In this document: positions 1 through 7,236 of the stretch, piece by piece
Layout: each line of letters begins with the position of its first letter
Numbering within the stretch: the stretch's first letter is position 1
DNA from: JBIOJM01 sp044450785
GTDB taxonomy: Bacteria; Planctomycetota; Planctomycetia; Isosphaerales; Isosphaeraceae
Direction: 5' to 3'
DNA: 19,354 nucleotides
Assembly: GCA_044450785.1 (NCBI GenBank)
Contig: JBIOJM010000184.1
Span: 1 to 19,354 of the forward strand
Position numbers and translations under genes: made by a program
Notes under the pieces: generated by a model
Seen by the model: only the letters and a program-made list of their open reading frames with translations
What the model was told of the DNA's origin: nothing
Database searches by the model: none

Positions 1-354
1 GACAGGTGATGATGTTGACCCCAGTCGGGCCGGGGTGGATGCTGAACGGCGACGAACCGAAATTCCGCCACGTCCCGACCTAGACGGCGATTCCACCAAC
101 GCAAACGATCGAGGATTGATGAGAATCGACCGAAGGCAGAAGCCGAAGGAACCCAAGCGCGACGATGCGGATCACGGGATGAGTGAGGGAAGAAGTGGCG
201 GACTGAGCGCAGTCGCCCACTCTCCTGCTCACCATCCATCCCTCCTACATCCTCGGCCACATTATCGCGGACGGGAAAAAAACCACGCCCAGTAGACGGC
301 CACATCAAAATGGCATAACCGTAATTCTGGTTCTCCGGCGACATCCCTGACAAA
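1..354. other. No gene recognised at left edge
   Basis: One reading frame on the plus strand (35-295) is open, but its predicted product is rich in Arg, Pro and Asp, resembles no family I know, and has no convincing ribosome binding site. I see no RNA gene, promoter or clear repeat here. It is probably decayed intergenic DNA continuous with the gene fragments that follow. Confidence 0.4.
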
Positions 355-507
355 TTAGGTTTCCGCGGCGGCCCTCAACATCGCCACGATCCCGGCCCTG
401 ACGGCCTCGGGGAGTCGATCCGAAGCGTGGATAACGGGGGCCAGGTCGGCAAGGCCACGAACGCCACAGAGAGCCACCAAGGCGGCGCCATTCAACGGCC
501 GAACACG
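355..507 (-). pseudogene. Orphan C-terminal gene fragment
   Basis: The minus strand carries about 50 codons that end in a natural TAA and read as a well-formed C-terminus, with the segments RPLNGAALVALCGVRGLADL and LPEAVRAGIVAMLRAAAET. Third positions are mostly G or C. Upstream the frame closes at once with TGA and has no start codon, so the rest of the gene is missing. From memory only, an 'LP-A-R-GI-AM' tail occurs at the ends of planctomycete ORFs near recombinases; I could not verify this. No function is assigned. It abuts another fragment on the opposite strand, which suggests a recombination junction near 508-523. Confidence 0.4.
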
Positions 508-523
508 TCAGCGTCGCCCCTGA

Positions 524-808
524 AGGGTTCACGGGGTTCTGGCGTGGGCCTCGGAGCCAGTCGACGGACCGCTCGACCCACGTCTCGCACAGGTTGATCG
601 GCCCCGCGTGTTTGACCACCACATTGCCGAGTCCATCGCCGTTCTCGAAGCGCTCGACAAGCCGATGCCGATCGGGATAGCCTCGGCGATCGGCCGGACC
701 GAAGGCGGTCTGGCGGTGTGGTCCCTGCGCGTCCACGGTGCCGACCTCCCGGGTCGATGGGTCATCGTCGACGGGCGGTTTGCGGCGGTCGAGGGCGCGA
801 CAGCGTGA
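524..808 (+). pseudogene. Plus-strand gene fragment, unknown family
   Basis: The frame opens just after a TGA at 521-523 and runs to a TGA at 806-808. It contains protein-like text such as AESIAVLEALDKPMPIGIAS and GRWVIVDGRFAAVEGA, with strong G/C in third positions. The only reasonable start is GTG at 608, with no Shine-Dalgarno sequence, which would give 66 aa. The open, coding-looking stretch before that GTG suggests the N-terminal part was lost. I do not recognise the family. It could alternatively be a short real gene started at 608. Confidence 0.35.
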
Positions 809-1083
809 ATTCGCTCAGGATTGGGCCAGGGCGGGCGTGTTGTTTTGTGAGGTTCTTTTCTCGCAATCCCTTTCCCGGGTTTCGGGTCGGCGTTCACCTG
901 GTCTGTCATCTGCTCTGAGGTGAAGCCGAGTCTTGAAACCCCCGTCTCGGAACGGCCTGGTTTCGGGAAAACCTTGCCTCGATTAGGACCCCGCCTTGTT
1001 GTTGGCTGAAAGTGAGCCGGTTATCCTTGATATCAGTCTCGGGCATGCGGAAGGATTTATGAGCCTCATAGGTCGAGCGCTCG

Positions 1084-1692
1084 ATGGCCAGAATCTTCCT
1101 CTCCTATCGGCGCCAGGATTCGCCCGCGATGGCCGGGCGGATCTACGACCGTCTTCGCGCTCACTTCGGCGGCGACGCCGTCTTCATGGACATCGATTCC
1201 ATTCCCTTCGGAGTCGACTTCCGGGAACACATCGATGCGGGCGTCGGTCAGTGCGATTTGGTCCTCGCCGTGATCGGAACGAAATGGGCCGGGGAAACCG
1301 ACGCCCATCGACGGCTGGACGACCCGGGCGACTTTGTCCGGATCGAGCTTGAATCAGCGCTGCATCGGAATCTGCCCGTGATCCCGATCCTGATCGATCG
1401 CGCTCGGATGCCGGGCGAGGCGGATCTGCCGCCTTCGTTGGCCCCTCTGGCCTATCGCAATGCAATCGACCTGGATCAGGGACGCGACTTCCATCCCGAA
1501 AGCGCGTGTGGCCGCTCTTTGCCCTCGGCGTTCACGCCTCGACCGTTCAACCCCTCCGGCATCCGTTCCGGGCAAGGAGGAGGGCGTCCGTTCGGTTTCT
1601 GGGAGCGCGGACGACTCGCCCGCACAAGAGCGGCCGGGGCGACAGCGCTCTCGGGATCCGGAATGTCTCACTTCCGGCCGCGAGCGGTATAA
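1084..1692 (+). CDS. TIR-domain protein, probably truncated
   Basis: Residues 1 to about 140 form a bacterial TIR domain. The N-terminal strand is ARIFLSYRRQDS (box 1), followed by the DIDSIPFGVDFREHI loop (box 2), the VLAVIGTKW strand and the DFVRIELESAL helix, which carries the Glu at the position of the NADase catalytic residue in enzymatic TIRs. TIR domains act as NAD-cleaving effectors or as adaptor modules, often in phage defence. After AYRNAIDLDQGRDFHP the usual linker is absent in every forward frame and the remaining ~55 residues look random, so the effector or sensor half seems lost and the ORF ends by chance. The ATG at 1084 lacks a good ribosome binding site. Surrounding genes are also broken, so this may be a decaying gene. 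Confidence 0.7.
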   Translation: MARIFLSYRRQDSPAMAGRIYDRLRAHFGGDAVFMDIDSIPFGVDFREHIDAGVGQCDLVLAVIGTKWAGETDAHRRLDDPGDFVRIELESALHRNLPVIPILIDRARMPGEADLPPSLAPLAYRNAIDLDQGRDFHPESACGRSLPSAFTPRPFNPSGIRSGQGGGRPFGFWERGRLARTRAAGATALSGSGMSHFRPRAV

Positions 1693-1696
1693 GCTA

Positions 1697-1813
1697 TGCG
1701 GGTTGCGCCGCCTCCGTGACGATGACGCGGAATTTGCAAAACGAAGCCAAAGTCGAGCCGTGCGGGTTGCGCCGCCTCCGTGACCATGACGCGAGAATTG
1801 CGAAACGAAGCCA
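1697..1813 (+). repeat. 53-bp direct repeat, two copies
   Basis: Two nearly identical 53-bp copies lie at 1697-1749 and 1761-1813, with period 64. Each begins TGCGGGTTGCGCCGCCTCCG and ends ACGAAGCCA, and they differ at only a few positions. They sit just past the end of the TIR ORF and read through several frames, so they are not coding. They look like a dispersed planctomycete intergenic repeat that duplicated locally. Confidence 0.75.
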
Positions 1814-1853
1814 CCGGCAAAGATGTGGCCTCCCGTCGGTCCGTTCCCCTCGC

Positions 1854-2063
1854 GTGGCTATTGTGGCGGGCTCGGATCGATCGGAGCGATCAAAGACGAA
1901 CGTGGACGAATGGATCCGCTCCAGCGACCCGGCTCATGAGGGTTTCCAAAAATGGGTGCGCCTCTCGACCGCCACGGCCCAGGCGCTGGGGATGGCGATG
2001 CGTCCGGCTGATCCGGCATCCGTCCGACAGTCCGCCACCGGGCGAGCAACCGGCCTCGACTGA
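1854..2063 (+). pseudogene. Small ORF or C-terminal fragment, unknown
   Basis: From a GTG at 1854 the frame reads 69 codons with good third-position G/C bias and protein-like text (VDEWIRSSDPAHEGFQKWV, then LSTATAQALGMAMRPADP). No ribosome binding site is evident and the upstream frame runs into the 53-bp repeat, so it is probably the tail of a lost gene. Its helical, Trp-containing end recalls C-termini of phage small terminase-like proteins, but this is a guess. The last codons (AGCAACCGGCCTCGAC) are duplicated 72 bp downstream, beyond a heptamer array. Confidence 0.25.
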
Positions 2064-2132
2064 CGAGTAACGATACACGACCAAGGACCAAGGACCAGGG
2101 ACCAAGGACCAGGGACAGCAACCGGCCTCGAC
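2045..2132 (+). repeat. GACCARG heptamer array in a 16-bp duplication
   Basis: Five 7-bp units (GACCAAG, GACCAAG, GACCAGG, GACCAAG, GACCAGG) occupy 2079-2113. The array is flanked by two perfect copies of AGCAACCGGCCTCGAC at 2045-2060 and 2117-2132, exactly 72 bp apart. The right copy ends about a dozen bases before the start codon of the Rpn-like gene, so the array lies in that gene's leader. Confidence 0.85.
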
Positions 2133-2144
2133 CGGGGAGGTTCA

Positions 2145-2984
2145 ATGCACGAGTACGATAAGAGCAGCAAGTGGCTGATCCAGCATCACGGTGATTCGAT
2201 TCTGCGGCTGGCCGGTGTGCGCGACATCGTCTCCTGGCAACCGCTCCAGGCTGAGCTGGTGCAGTCCCGCCGACTCCCGGATGGCCTTATCGAAGTCCAG
2301 CACCGAGGCGAGAACGAGCCCGATCCCTATGTCGTCGAGATTGCCACCTACCCCGAGGCCCGCGTCGCCCAACAGATCGTCGACGATACGGTCCTGGTCT
2401 TGCTCGACCGCCGCGTTCTCCCCGAAGTCGTGGTCCTTTTCCTCCACGAGAAGGGAAACCTGAAGGCCGCCGGCTCCGCGCACTTGCACAGCCGCCGCCG
2501 CTATACCGAGCTGCGCGCGTCCTGGAGAGTGGTCAAGCTGTGGGAAGTCTCCGCCGAAGACCTGCTCGCGGCCGGCGACGTTGGCCTGATCCCCTGGGTG
2601 CCGCTTTGTCGGTTCGACGGCCCGCCTGAGCCGATCGTCCGCCAGTGCCGCGCCCGCATCGATCAGGACGCGCCGCCCAACGAGCACGAAAACCTGCTCG
2701 CCGTGACCCAGTTCTTGAGCCGTTTGCGGTATAATGACGCGAGGTTGTTCCAGATCTTGGGAGGACGCAGAGCCATGATTGAATCGCCGTTAGTCGACGA
2801 GCTCAAAGCCGAATGGACGCGGGAAACGTTGATTAACTTCCTGGTCGCCCGCTTCGGCTCGAAGGCCCAGGCATTGGAGACCGAGCTCAAGGCCATCGAT
2901 GACGAAGCACGCTTGCAGGAGCTGGTCAAGCACGCCGCCACCTGCCGCACCCTCAACTCGTTCCGCAAGCAGCTTGCGCCCTGA
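2145..2984 (+). CDS. Rpn/DUF4351-type putative PD-(D/E)XK nuclease
   Basis: This 279-aa protein resembles the Rpn (recombination-promoting nuclease, formerly putative transposase) group common in planctomycetes and cyanobacteria. The N-terminal half has the order expected of a degenerate PD-(D/E)XK fold: an acidic segment (LPDGLIEVQHRG, residues 45-54), then DPYVVEIATYPEARVAQQI (60-78), where E65 occupies the core acidic strand, although the usual E-x-Q is E-I-A here. The C-terminal ~60 residues (WTRETLINFLVARFGSKAQA and following) match the DUF4351-like helical tail. The ATG at 2145 has a strong GGGGAGG four bases upstream. It stands alone, between repeats and the pxp operon. Nuclease activity is inferred from the family and the motif is imperfect. 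Confidence 0.7.
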   Translation: MHEYDKSSKWLIQHHGDSILRLAGVRDIVSWQPLQAELVQSRRLPDGLIEVQHRGENEPDPYVVEIATYPEARVAQQIVDDTVLVLLDRRVLPEVVVLFLHEKGNLKAAGSAHLHSRRRYTELRASWRVVKLWEVSAEDLLAAGDVGLIPWVPLCRFDGPPEPIVRQCRARIDQDAPPNEHENLLAVTQFLSRLRYNDARLFQILGGRRAMIESPLVDELKAEWTRETLINFLVARFGSKAQALETELKAIDDEARLQELVKHAATCRTLNSFRKQLAP

Positions 2985-3243
2985 GACGGAATCAGTCGTA
3001 GTCTTCCTCTAATCTTGCTCTTCTTTGCAGATTTGTGGTGGCCGTTCTCTCTCCGGTCATGTTCACCCCCCAATTCCGCATAAATGGCATACTCGTCGAT
3101 GTCTCCCGTCGCCACCAGGGTCGCGTGTCGACCCGAAAACCCAAGAAAAACGCGCAAGTCTAATGCTACCAAGGCCGTGTCGACGTGTCGACGTTTTCGG
3201 CCCCAAACGCGTTGTGTGTGATCTCTTCGACCTCGGTCATCAA

Positions 3244-4173
3244 TTACGCATCCTCGGCCAGCGTCGCGAGGCGGTGAATCAGGGCCTTGCGGGCCTGGCG
3301 CGCTGACTGGTCAAGAGAGCGAGCTTCCTCCACTATCACACGGCGAAACGCGACGGAGTCGCCCGGTTTGAGCTGTCCAAGCCGGTCCAGGTCGGCCGAG
3401 ATCACGTGCGCGACGTGCGGATAGCCCCCCATCGTCCCGCAGGCGACGCCCAGGACGATCAGTTGGCCACCCGCCACCTGAATTGCTCCCGGTGAAACCG
3501 GCGTCGAGAGCCGTTCCGGTGCGAAGGCGACCGGCACGGGATCGCCTTCCAGGCGCAGGCCCATCCGGTCGCTGCGTGAGCCGACGCGAAACCGGCGATC
3601 GGCACCAAATGCATCATCAAAGTCCGAAAGAGACCGGCCGTCAGGTCCTTCGATGATGCGGAAAGGCTCGTCGATTGGGGACCTCCAGGCCGGCTCGCAA
3701 GGACGGCGGGTGGGGATGGTTCCGGCGTCCGCGGGCAAGATCTCGCCGGCCCGGACGCGCTGTTCCGAGGAGCGGCTGCCGAGGTGAAGACGCGTCCGCC
3801 ATCCCCCTTTGACGGCCAGGTACGTCCTGGCACCGATGTGCGTTCGGCCCAGGACCAGCCGATCCCCGTCCAGCAGCGAAAAGCTCAGGGGGAGCTGAAG
3901 AGCATGTTCGGTTGAATCAAGACGCAGGATCTTGGCCTCCATGGGCGCGCCGGTCAGAGCCAGCGCCATCGGCCCCTCGGCCTGATACATGCCGCCCGAG
4001 AGCGTCAATTCCAGCACGGCACAGTCGGGCGAGTTGCCGAGCAAGGCGTTGGCCATGTCCGCCGAGCCTCGGTCGAATGCACCCGAGAGCGGCACGCCCC
4101 ACTCGCGATAGCCCGGCCGCCCCGCGTCCTGGACGGTCGTGCTCAAGCCAGGGTCGATGACGAGGATTCCCAT
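3244..4173 (-). CDS. pxpC: 5-oxoprolinase subunit PxpC
   Basis: This 309-aa protein belongs to the biotin-dependent carboxyltransferase-like family and forms, with PxpA and PxpB, the ATP-dependent 5-oxoprolinase that converts pyroglutamate to glutamate in the cytoplasm. Recognisable blocks are the N-terminus MGILVIDPGLSTTVQDAGRP, then REWGVPLSGAFDRGSADMAN (residues about 23-42), LELTLSGG, ALTGAP and the C-terminal VACGTMGGYPHVAHVISADL. Length is normal for the family. The start codon overlaps the pxpA stop by one base (TGATG), so translation is probably coupled. It is the last gene of the pxpBAC operon, with no clear terminator in the 259 bp downstream. Confidence 0.93.
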   Translation of the reverse strand: MGILVIDPGLSTTVQDAGRPGYREWGVPLSGAFDRGSADMANALLGNSPDCAVLELTLSGGMYQAEGPMALALTGAPMEAKILRLDSTEHALQLPLSFSLLDGDRLVLGRTHIGARTYLAVKGGWRTRLHLGSRSSEQRVRAGEILPADAGTIPTRRPCEPAWRSPIDEPFRIIEGPDGRSLSDFDDAFGADRRFRVGSRSDRMGLRLEGDPVPVAFAPERLSTPVSPGAIQVAGGQLIVLGVACGTMGGYPHVAHVISADLDRLGQLKPGDSVAFRRVIVEEARSLDQSARQARKALIHRLATLAEDA

Positions 4174-4919
4174 CAGCCGAGATCGTCCCGGAATCGGCGA
4201 ACCACGATCCCGTGCTTCTTCAGGGCAATTCGCACCAGATCGGCGTTGGCGACCGCCCGCGGGTCGTCGCCGTGGATGCAGAGCGTTGCGACCTTACCCT
4301 CACTCACCAGCCGAAGGACCTGGGCCTCGATCTCGCCCGGATCGTGCAGGACGGCATCCGATTCACTCCTGGGCACGAGCGAGCCGTCAGCGCGGTAGCG
4401 CCGGTCGGGGAACCCCTCGGGGACGAACGGCAGACGGTGCTTGTGAGCCTCGGCTTCCAGCAGGCTTCCAGGCTGTCCGAACAGGGGCAGCTCGAGGATC
4501 CCGGCGGCCAGGGCGACCGGGACGGCAACGTCGATTTGCCGCTGGGCCTGGTTGTACAATGCTCCATGCGGCTTGAGGAAGACGACATCCACGCCAATCT
4601 CTTCCGCCAGGTCGATCAGCTCGGCGACCTGGATATTGATGAGATCGACCACCTGGTCTCGGGTCAGCTTCTGGTCGCGGCGGCCGAAACCCTCGCGGTC
4701 ATGATAACCCGGGTGGGCCCCCACCACGACGCCACAGGCCGATGCGTCGCGCAGGGTCTGCCGGATCACGTCGCGACTGCCGGCGTGTGCCCCGCAACAG
4801 ATGCTCGCCGAGGTGACCAGCTCGAGCAACCGCCGGTCGTTGGGAAAGCCTTCGCCCAGGTCGGCGTTGAGGTCGATCGACCTGGGCCGGCCCGTCTGAC
4901 CGTTGCTAGAGGCGTTCAT
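4173..4919 (-). CDS. pxpA: 5-oxoprolinase subunit PxpA
   Basis: This 248-aa LamB/YcsF-family subunit works with PxpB and PxpC in ATP-dependent hydrolysis of 5-oxoproline to glutamate, which clears a spontaneous damage product of glutamine and glutamate. Family blocks are all visible: IDLNADLGEGFPNDRRLLEL near residue 15, SICCGAHAGS, VVVGAHPGYHDREGFGRRD, FLKPHGALYNQA and the C-terminal VATLCIHGDDPRAVANADLV. Length is typical. The ATG lies 14 bp inside the end of pxpB, consistent with translational coupling. The gene order B-A-C with overlaps indicates one transcript. Confidence 0.95.
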   Translation of the reverse strand: MNASSNGQTGRPRSIDLNADLGEGFPNDRRLLELVTSASICCGAHAGSRDVIRQTLRDASACGVVVGAHPGYHDREGFGRRDQKLTRDQVVDLINIQVAELIDLAEEIGVDVVFLKPHGALYNQAQRQIDVAVPVALAAGILELPLFGQPGSLLEAEAHKHRLPFVPEGFPDRRYRADGSLVPRSESDAVLHDPGEIEAQVLRLVSEGKVATLCIHGDDPRAVANADLVRIALKKHGIVVRRFRDDLG

Positions 4920-5562
4920 GGCGTCTGGCCTCGAATTCGGATACCGAGATCGGCTCGAACCGGATGCGATCGCCCGCCCGAATCGGGAAGTAACCGGCTT
5001 CGGGGTCGGCGATGCAAAGCGGAGTTGTTCCGATCAGGTGCCAACCTCCGGGCGACTCGCTGGGATAGATGGCCGTCTGCCGGCCGGCGATGGCGACCGA
5101 GCCCGCCGGCACGCGGAGGCGAGGCACATCGCGCCGCGGCAAGCCCGCCAGAGCGGGCGGGAGATAACCCGCGTAGGGAAACCCAGGTGTGAAACCGATC
5201 GCGAACACGTCATACTCGATCGAGCTGTGCAGGTTGACCACCTCGACCGCGCTCAATTCCAACCGAGCGGCCGCGACGTGGAGGTCGGCTCCGTCGTAAA
5301 GGACCGGGATGACCACGCGCCGGCCCGGGCGGTGCGATTCGCCGGCTGAATCGATCGCAGAGAGCCGGGATTCCAGGTCCAGCAGATCGACTCGTTCCGG
5401 ATCCGCGAAAATGGCAGCGGTTCGATAAGCCAGGACGACGTCGGTCACTCCCGGCCATTGCCGGTCGCGGACCGCAGCCGCCCAACCAACGGCCGCGGGC
5501 TCGTCGGGAAAATGAGCCAGGAAGGCGCGGTCACCGAGCGGCTCGAGCATGGTCGGCCCCAT
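4906..5562 (-). CDS. pxpB: 5-oxoprolinase subunit PxpB (KipI family)
   Basis: The product is 218 aa when started at the ATG at 5562, which has GAGGAAG about eight bases upstream. A longer frame runs to 5823 but passes through the repeat block and is not credible. A second ATG at 5550 is possible. The N-terminus (MLEPLGDRAFLAHF) and the C-terminal blocks GFTPGFPYAGYLPPAL, VPAGSVAIAGRQTAIYP and SPGGWHLIGTTPL are diagnostic of KipI/PxpB. In Bacillus the homologue KipI inhibits the KinA kinase, but here the company of pxpA and pxpC points to 5-oxoprolinase. It is the first gene of the operon, directly behind the repeats at 5612-5743. Confidence 0.93.
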   Translation of the reverse strand: MGPTMLEPLGDRAFLAHFPDEPAAVGWAAAVRDRQWPGVTDVVLAYRTAAIFADPERVDLLDLESRLSAIDSAGESHRPGRRVVIPVLYDGADLHVAAARLELSAVEVVNLHSSIEYDVFAIGFTPGFPYAGYLPPALAGLPRRDVPRLRVPAGSVAIAGRQTAIYPSESPGGWHLIGTTPLCIADPEAGYFPIRAGDRIRFEPISVSEFEARRHERL

Positions 5563-5611
5563 CGAAAAGCTTCCTCGATCCGGTGAGCTGTCAATCCTCG
5601 ATTGACGGGCT

Positions 5612-5743
5612 GCTGGGCGCGGGTCTCCAGACCGCGCCGGGCTGCTGGGCGCGGGTCTCGTGACCCCCTCTTCGGCCGCGAGCTGGGCGCGGGTCTCCAG
5701 ACCCCGCCCCCTCGGCCGCGAGCTGGGCGCGGGTCTCCAGACC
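5612..5743. repeat. Four-copy palindromic repeat upstream of pxpB
   Basis: The 22-mer GCTGGGCGCGGGTCTC followed by CAGACC recurs at 5612, 5644 (with GTGACC instead), 5682 and 5722. Copies 3 and 4 are separated by an identical CCCGCCC-CTCGGCCGCGA linker region. Each copy holds a small dyad, GGGTCT-CC-AGACCC in the best copies, that can form a hairpin on either strand. The array lies about 50 bp upstream of the pxpB start and within the divergent region shared with the secreted-protein gene, so it is in or near the pxp promoter or leader. On the minus strand it encodes the spurious 'ETRAQLAAEG' text. Confidence 0.85.
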
Positions 5744-5988
5744 CCGCCCGTTGGTCCGACCGAAGGTCTCCCCGTGTTCCACCCGTCCGTCCAAGACTGA
5801 AGGCCCACCAGGCTTGATACCATCTGCCGTCACCCTTGATTGCCCTGTAATTCCAGCGAGTCCCGCGGCTATCATTGAAGAGAGTGGACCGAAGCCGTGA
5901 AAGTGGAGCCCCATTGAAAGCGCCCGGCCGAACCCGCCGGCAGGTTCATGATCCAGTCTAACCGACGTCTGAGAAGGGGGTCACCATC
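5744..5988. other. Divergent intergenic region, pxpB / secreted protein
   Basis: Between the repeat block and the secreted-protein gene I see no gene or RNA. The promoters for both divergent units must lie in 5563-5980, but no -35/-10 pair with good spacing stands out. A purine-rich ribosome binding site, GAGAAGGGGG at 5971-5980, precedes the plus-strand gene. Confidence 0.4.
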
Positions 5989-7236
5989 ATGATCGGCCAC
6001 GCGATGCTCTTGGGGCTGTTACTGGTCGGGATGGATGGACCGCGCGCTGCCTCGCCTGAGACCGCCGCCGACCGGGTCACGCTCCGGGACGGGTCGATCG
6101 TGATGGGGCTGGTGACCTCGACGACGACGGGGCCTCGGGGTTCGGTCGAATTCCTGGTCCGCCGTGCCTGGGCCGAGAAGTCTCTCGGGAAACACTTGCA
6201 AAGCTGGGATCGTTCGACCGCGGCAACGACCCGGCTGGCCATCGGCCAGCGCCGGAAGCGGTTGGAGGCGTGGCGTCGCGAACGGGCCTCGAGCGTTGGC
6301 CCTGACGACCGCATCATGCAGTGGATCGACTGGGAGTTGGCGCGATCAGCCGCTCCCGGGAAGCCGGAGCCGTCGATCCTGCTGAGCGTGCGGTTGCCGC
6401 GGAACGAGGTTCGAGGGATGGAGCGGCGTCCGGCGCAGGCGGAACGCTTGCTCCGCCTGGCCTGGCTGTGCGATCTCCCCGATCCCGAGTCGATGCCGCT
6501 GGCTGAGCTGAAGGACGCATTGGAGGCTCGGGGCTACGCCGTCGATGCCGTGGGAAAAAAGCAGCCGGCCGTGCTCGACCGATTGCTGCCGCCCACACCC
6601 GAGCCGGAGCCCACCTGGCTGGCGCGACGAGCCGCCACCGAGCTGGCGGTCGACCCCGACCTTCGGTTCATTCGCTTCCAGGACACCGTCATTCCGGACG
6701 CCGGGGCCGGACAGCCCCTGGCCGGGGTGGGCCTGTCCACGGCCCTGTCGGAGCTCAAGCGGCTGCTCGATCCGGATCAAGCCCAGCAGGCTGACCCGCT
6801 GGCCGAGAAGCTCAAGGCGATCGCGGCCCGGGGCCGGATCGGCGCCATCGTGACCCGGCTCGAGATCGCGCCTGACCTGACCGATGTCACGGTCGATTCC
6901 ACGCTCTGGATCCGGAGCGGCGAGCGATGGGCCCCCTTCGGATCGCGAAACGCGACCGTCCGTCCCGACGACCTCGGACGCGAAGCCGGCAAGAACCTCG
7001 AGGCCGATCCCCAGGTCCAGGGGGCTTTCCGAATCGCCGAGCTGCTGGGCCTGGGCGCGATCCCGCCCGAGACCAAGCAGCGGAGCCTACGCATCGGGGC
7101 CGCAACCGAGAAGGCGCTGGGAATGGCTCGCTCCGCGTTCAACCAGGACCTTGATGCCCTGGCTCTGCCGGTCTTGGAACCGAGGGGCGACGATCGCCCC
7201 CCGGTCCGCAACCCCGATCAGCGAGTGCCCCGGTAG
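5989..7236 (+). CDS. Secreted planctomycete protein, function unknown
   Basis: The 415-aa product begins with a short hydrophobic signal-like stretch (MIGHAMLLGLLLVGMDG) and a probable cleavage site near AAS at residues 20-22. The start has GAGAAGGGGG eight bases upstream; ATG at 6004 is an alternative. After the signal comes a small beta-rich segment, VTLRDGSIVMGLV (about 28-40), like the opening of planctomycete proteins that describe a 'rule' or surface-exposed repeat, followed by a long charged helical region with WDRSTAATTRLAIGQRRKRL. There are no catalytic motifs I recognise. The C-terminus is proline- and arginine-rich. The gene is convergent with the first glycosyltransferase and their ends overlap by 19 bp (7218-7236). 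Export to the periplasm is inferred. Confidence 0.6.
   Translation: MIGHAMLLGLLLVGMDGPRAASPETAADRVTLRDGSIVMGLVTSTTTGPRGSVEFLVRRAWAEKSLGKHLQSWDRSTAATTRLAIGQRRKRLEAWRRERASSVGPDDRIMQWIDWELARSAAPGKPEPSILLSVRLPRNEVRGMERRPAQAERLLRLAWLCDLPDPESMPLAELKDALEARGYAVDAVGKKQPAVLDRLLPPTPEPEPTWLARRAATELAVDPDLRFIRFQDTVIPDAGAGQPLAGVGLSTALSELKRLLDPDQAQQADPLAEKLKAIAARGRIGAIVTRLEIAPDLTDVTVDSTLWIRSGERWAPFGSRNATVRPDDLGREAGKNLEADPQVQGAFRIAELLGLGAIPPETKQRSLRIGAATEKALGMARSAFNQDLDALALPVLEPRGDDRPPVRNPDQRVPR

Noticed and set aside
1697..1813. CRISPR array
   Set aside because: There are only two copies of a 53-bp repeat with an 11-bp gap; repeat and spacer lengths do not fit, and no cas genes are present. The heptamer and 22-bp arrays were rejected for the same reasons.
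3175..3200. GTGTCGAC tandem as an operator
   Set aside because: Only two short copies downstream of pxpC and near no start codon; probably chance in GC-rich DNA.
5612..5743. Riboswitch in front of the pxp operon
   Set aside because: The repeats are tandem copies of one small dyad and do not form a recognisable aptamer architecture.
5563..5823. Longer PxpB N-terminus
   Set aside because: It consists of translated palindromic repeats (ETRAQLAAE text); homologous proteins begin near MLEPLGDRAF.
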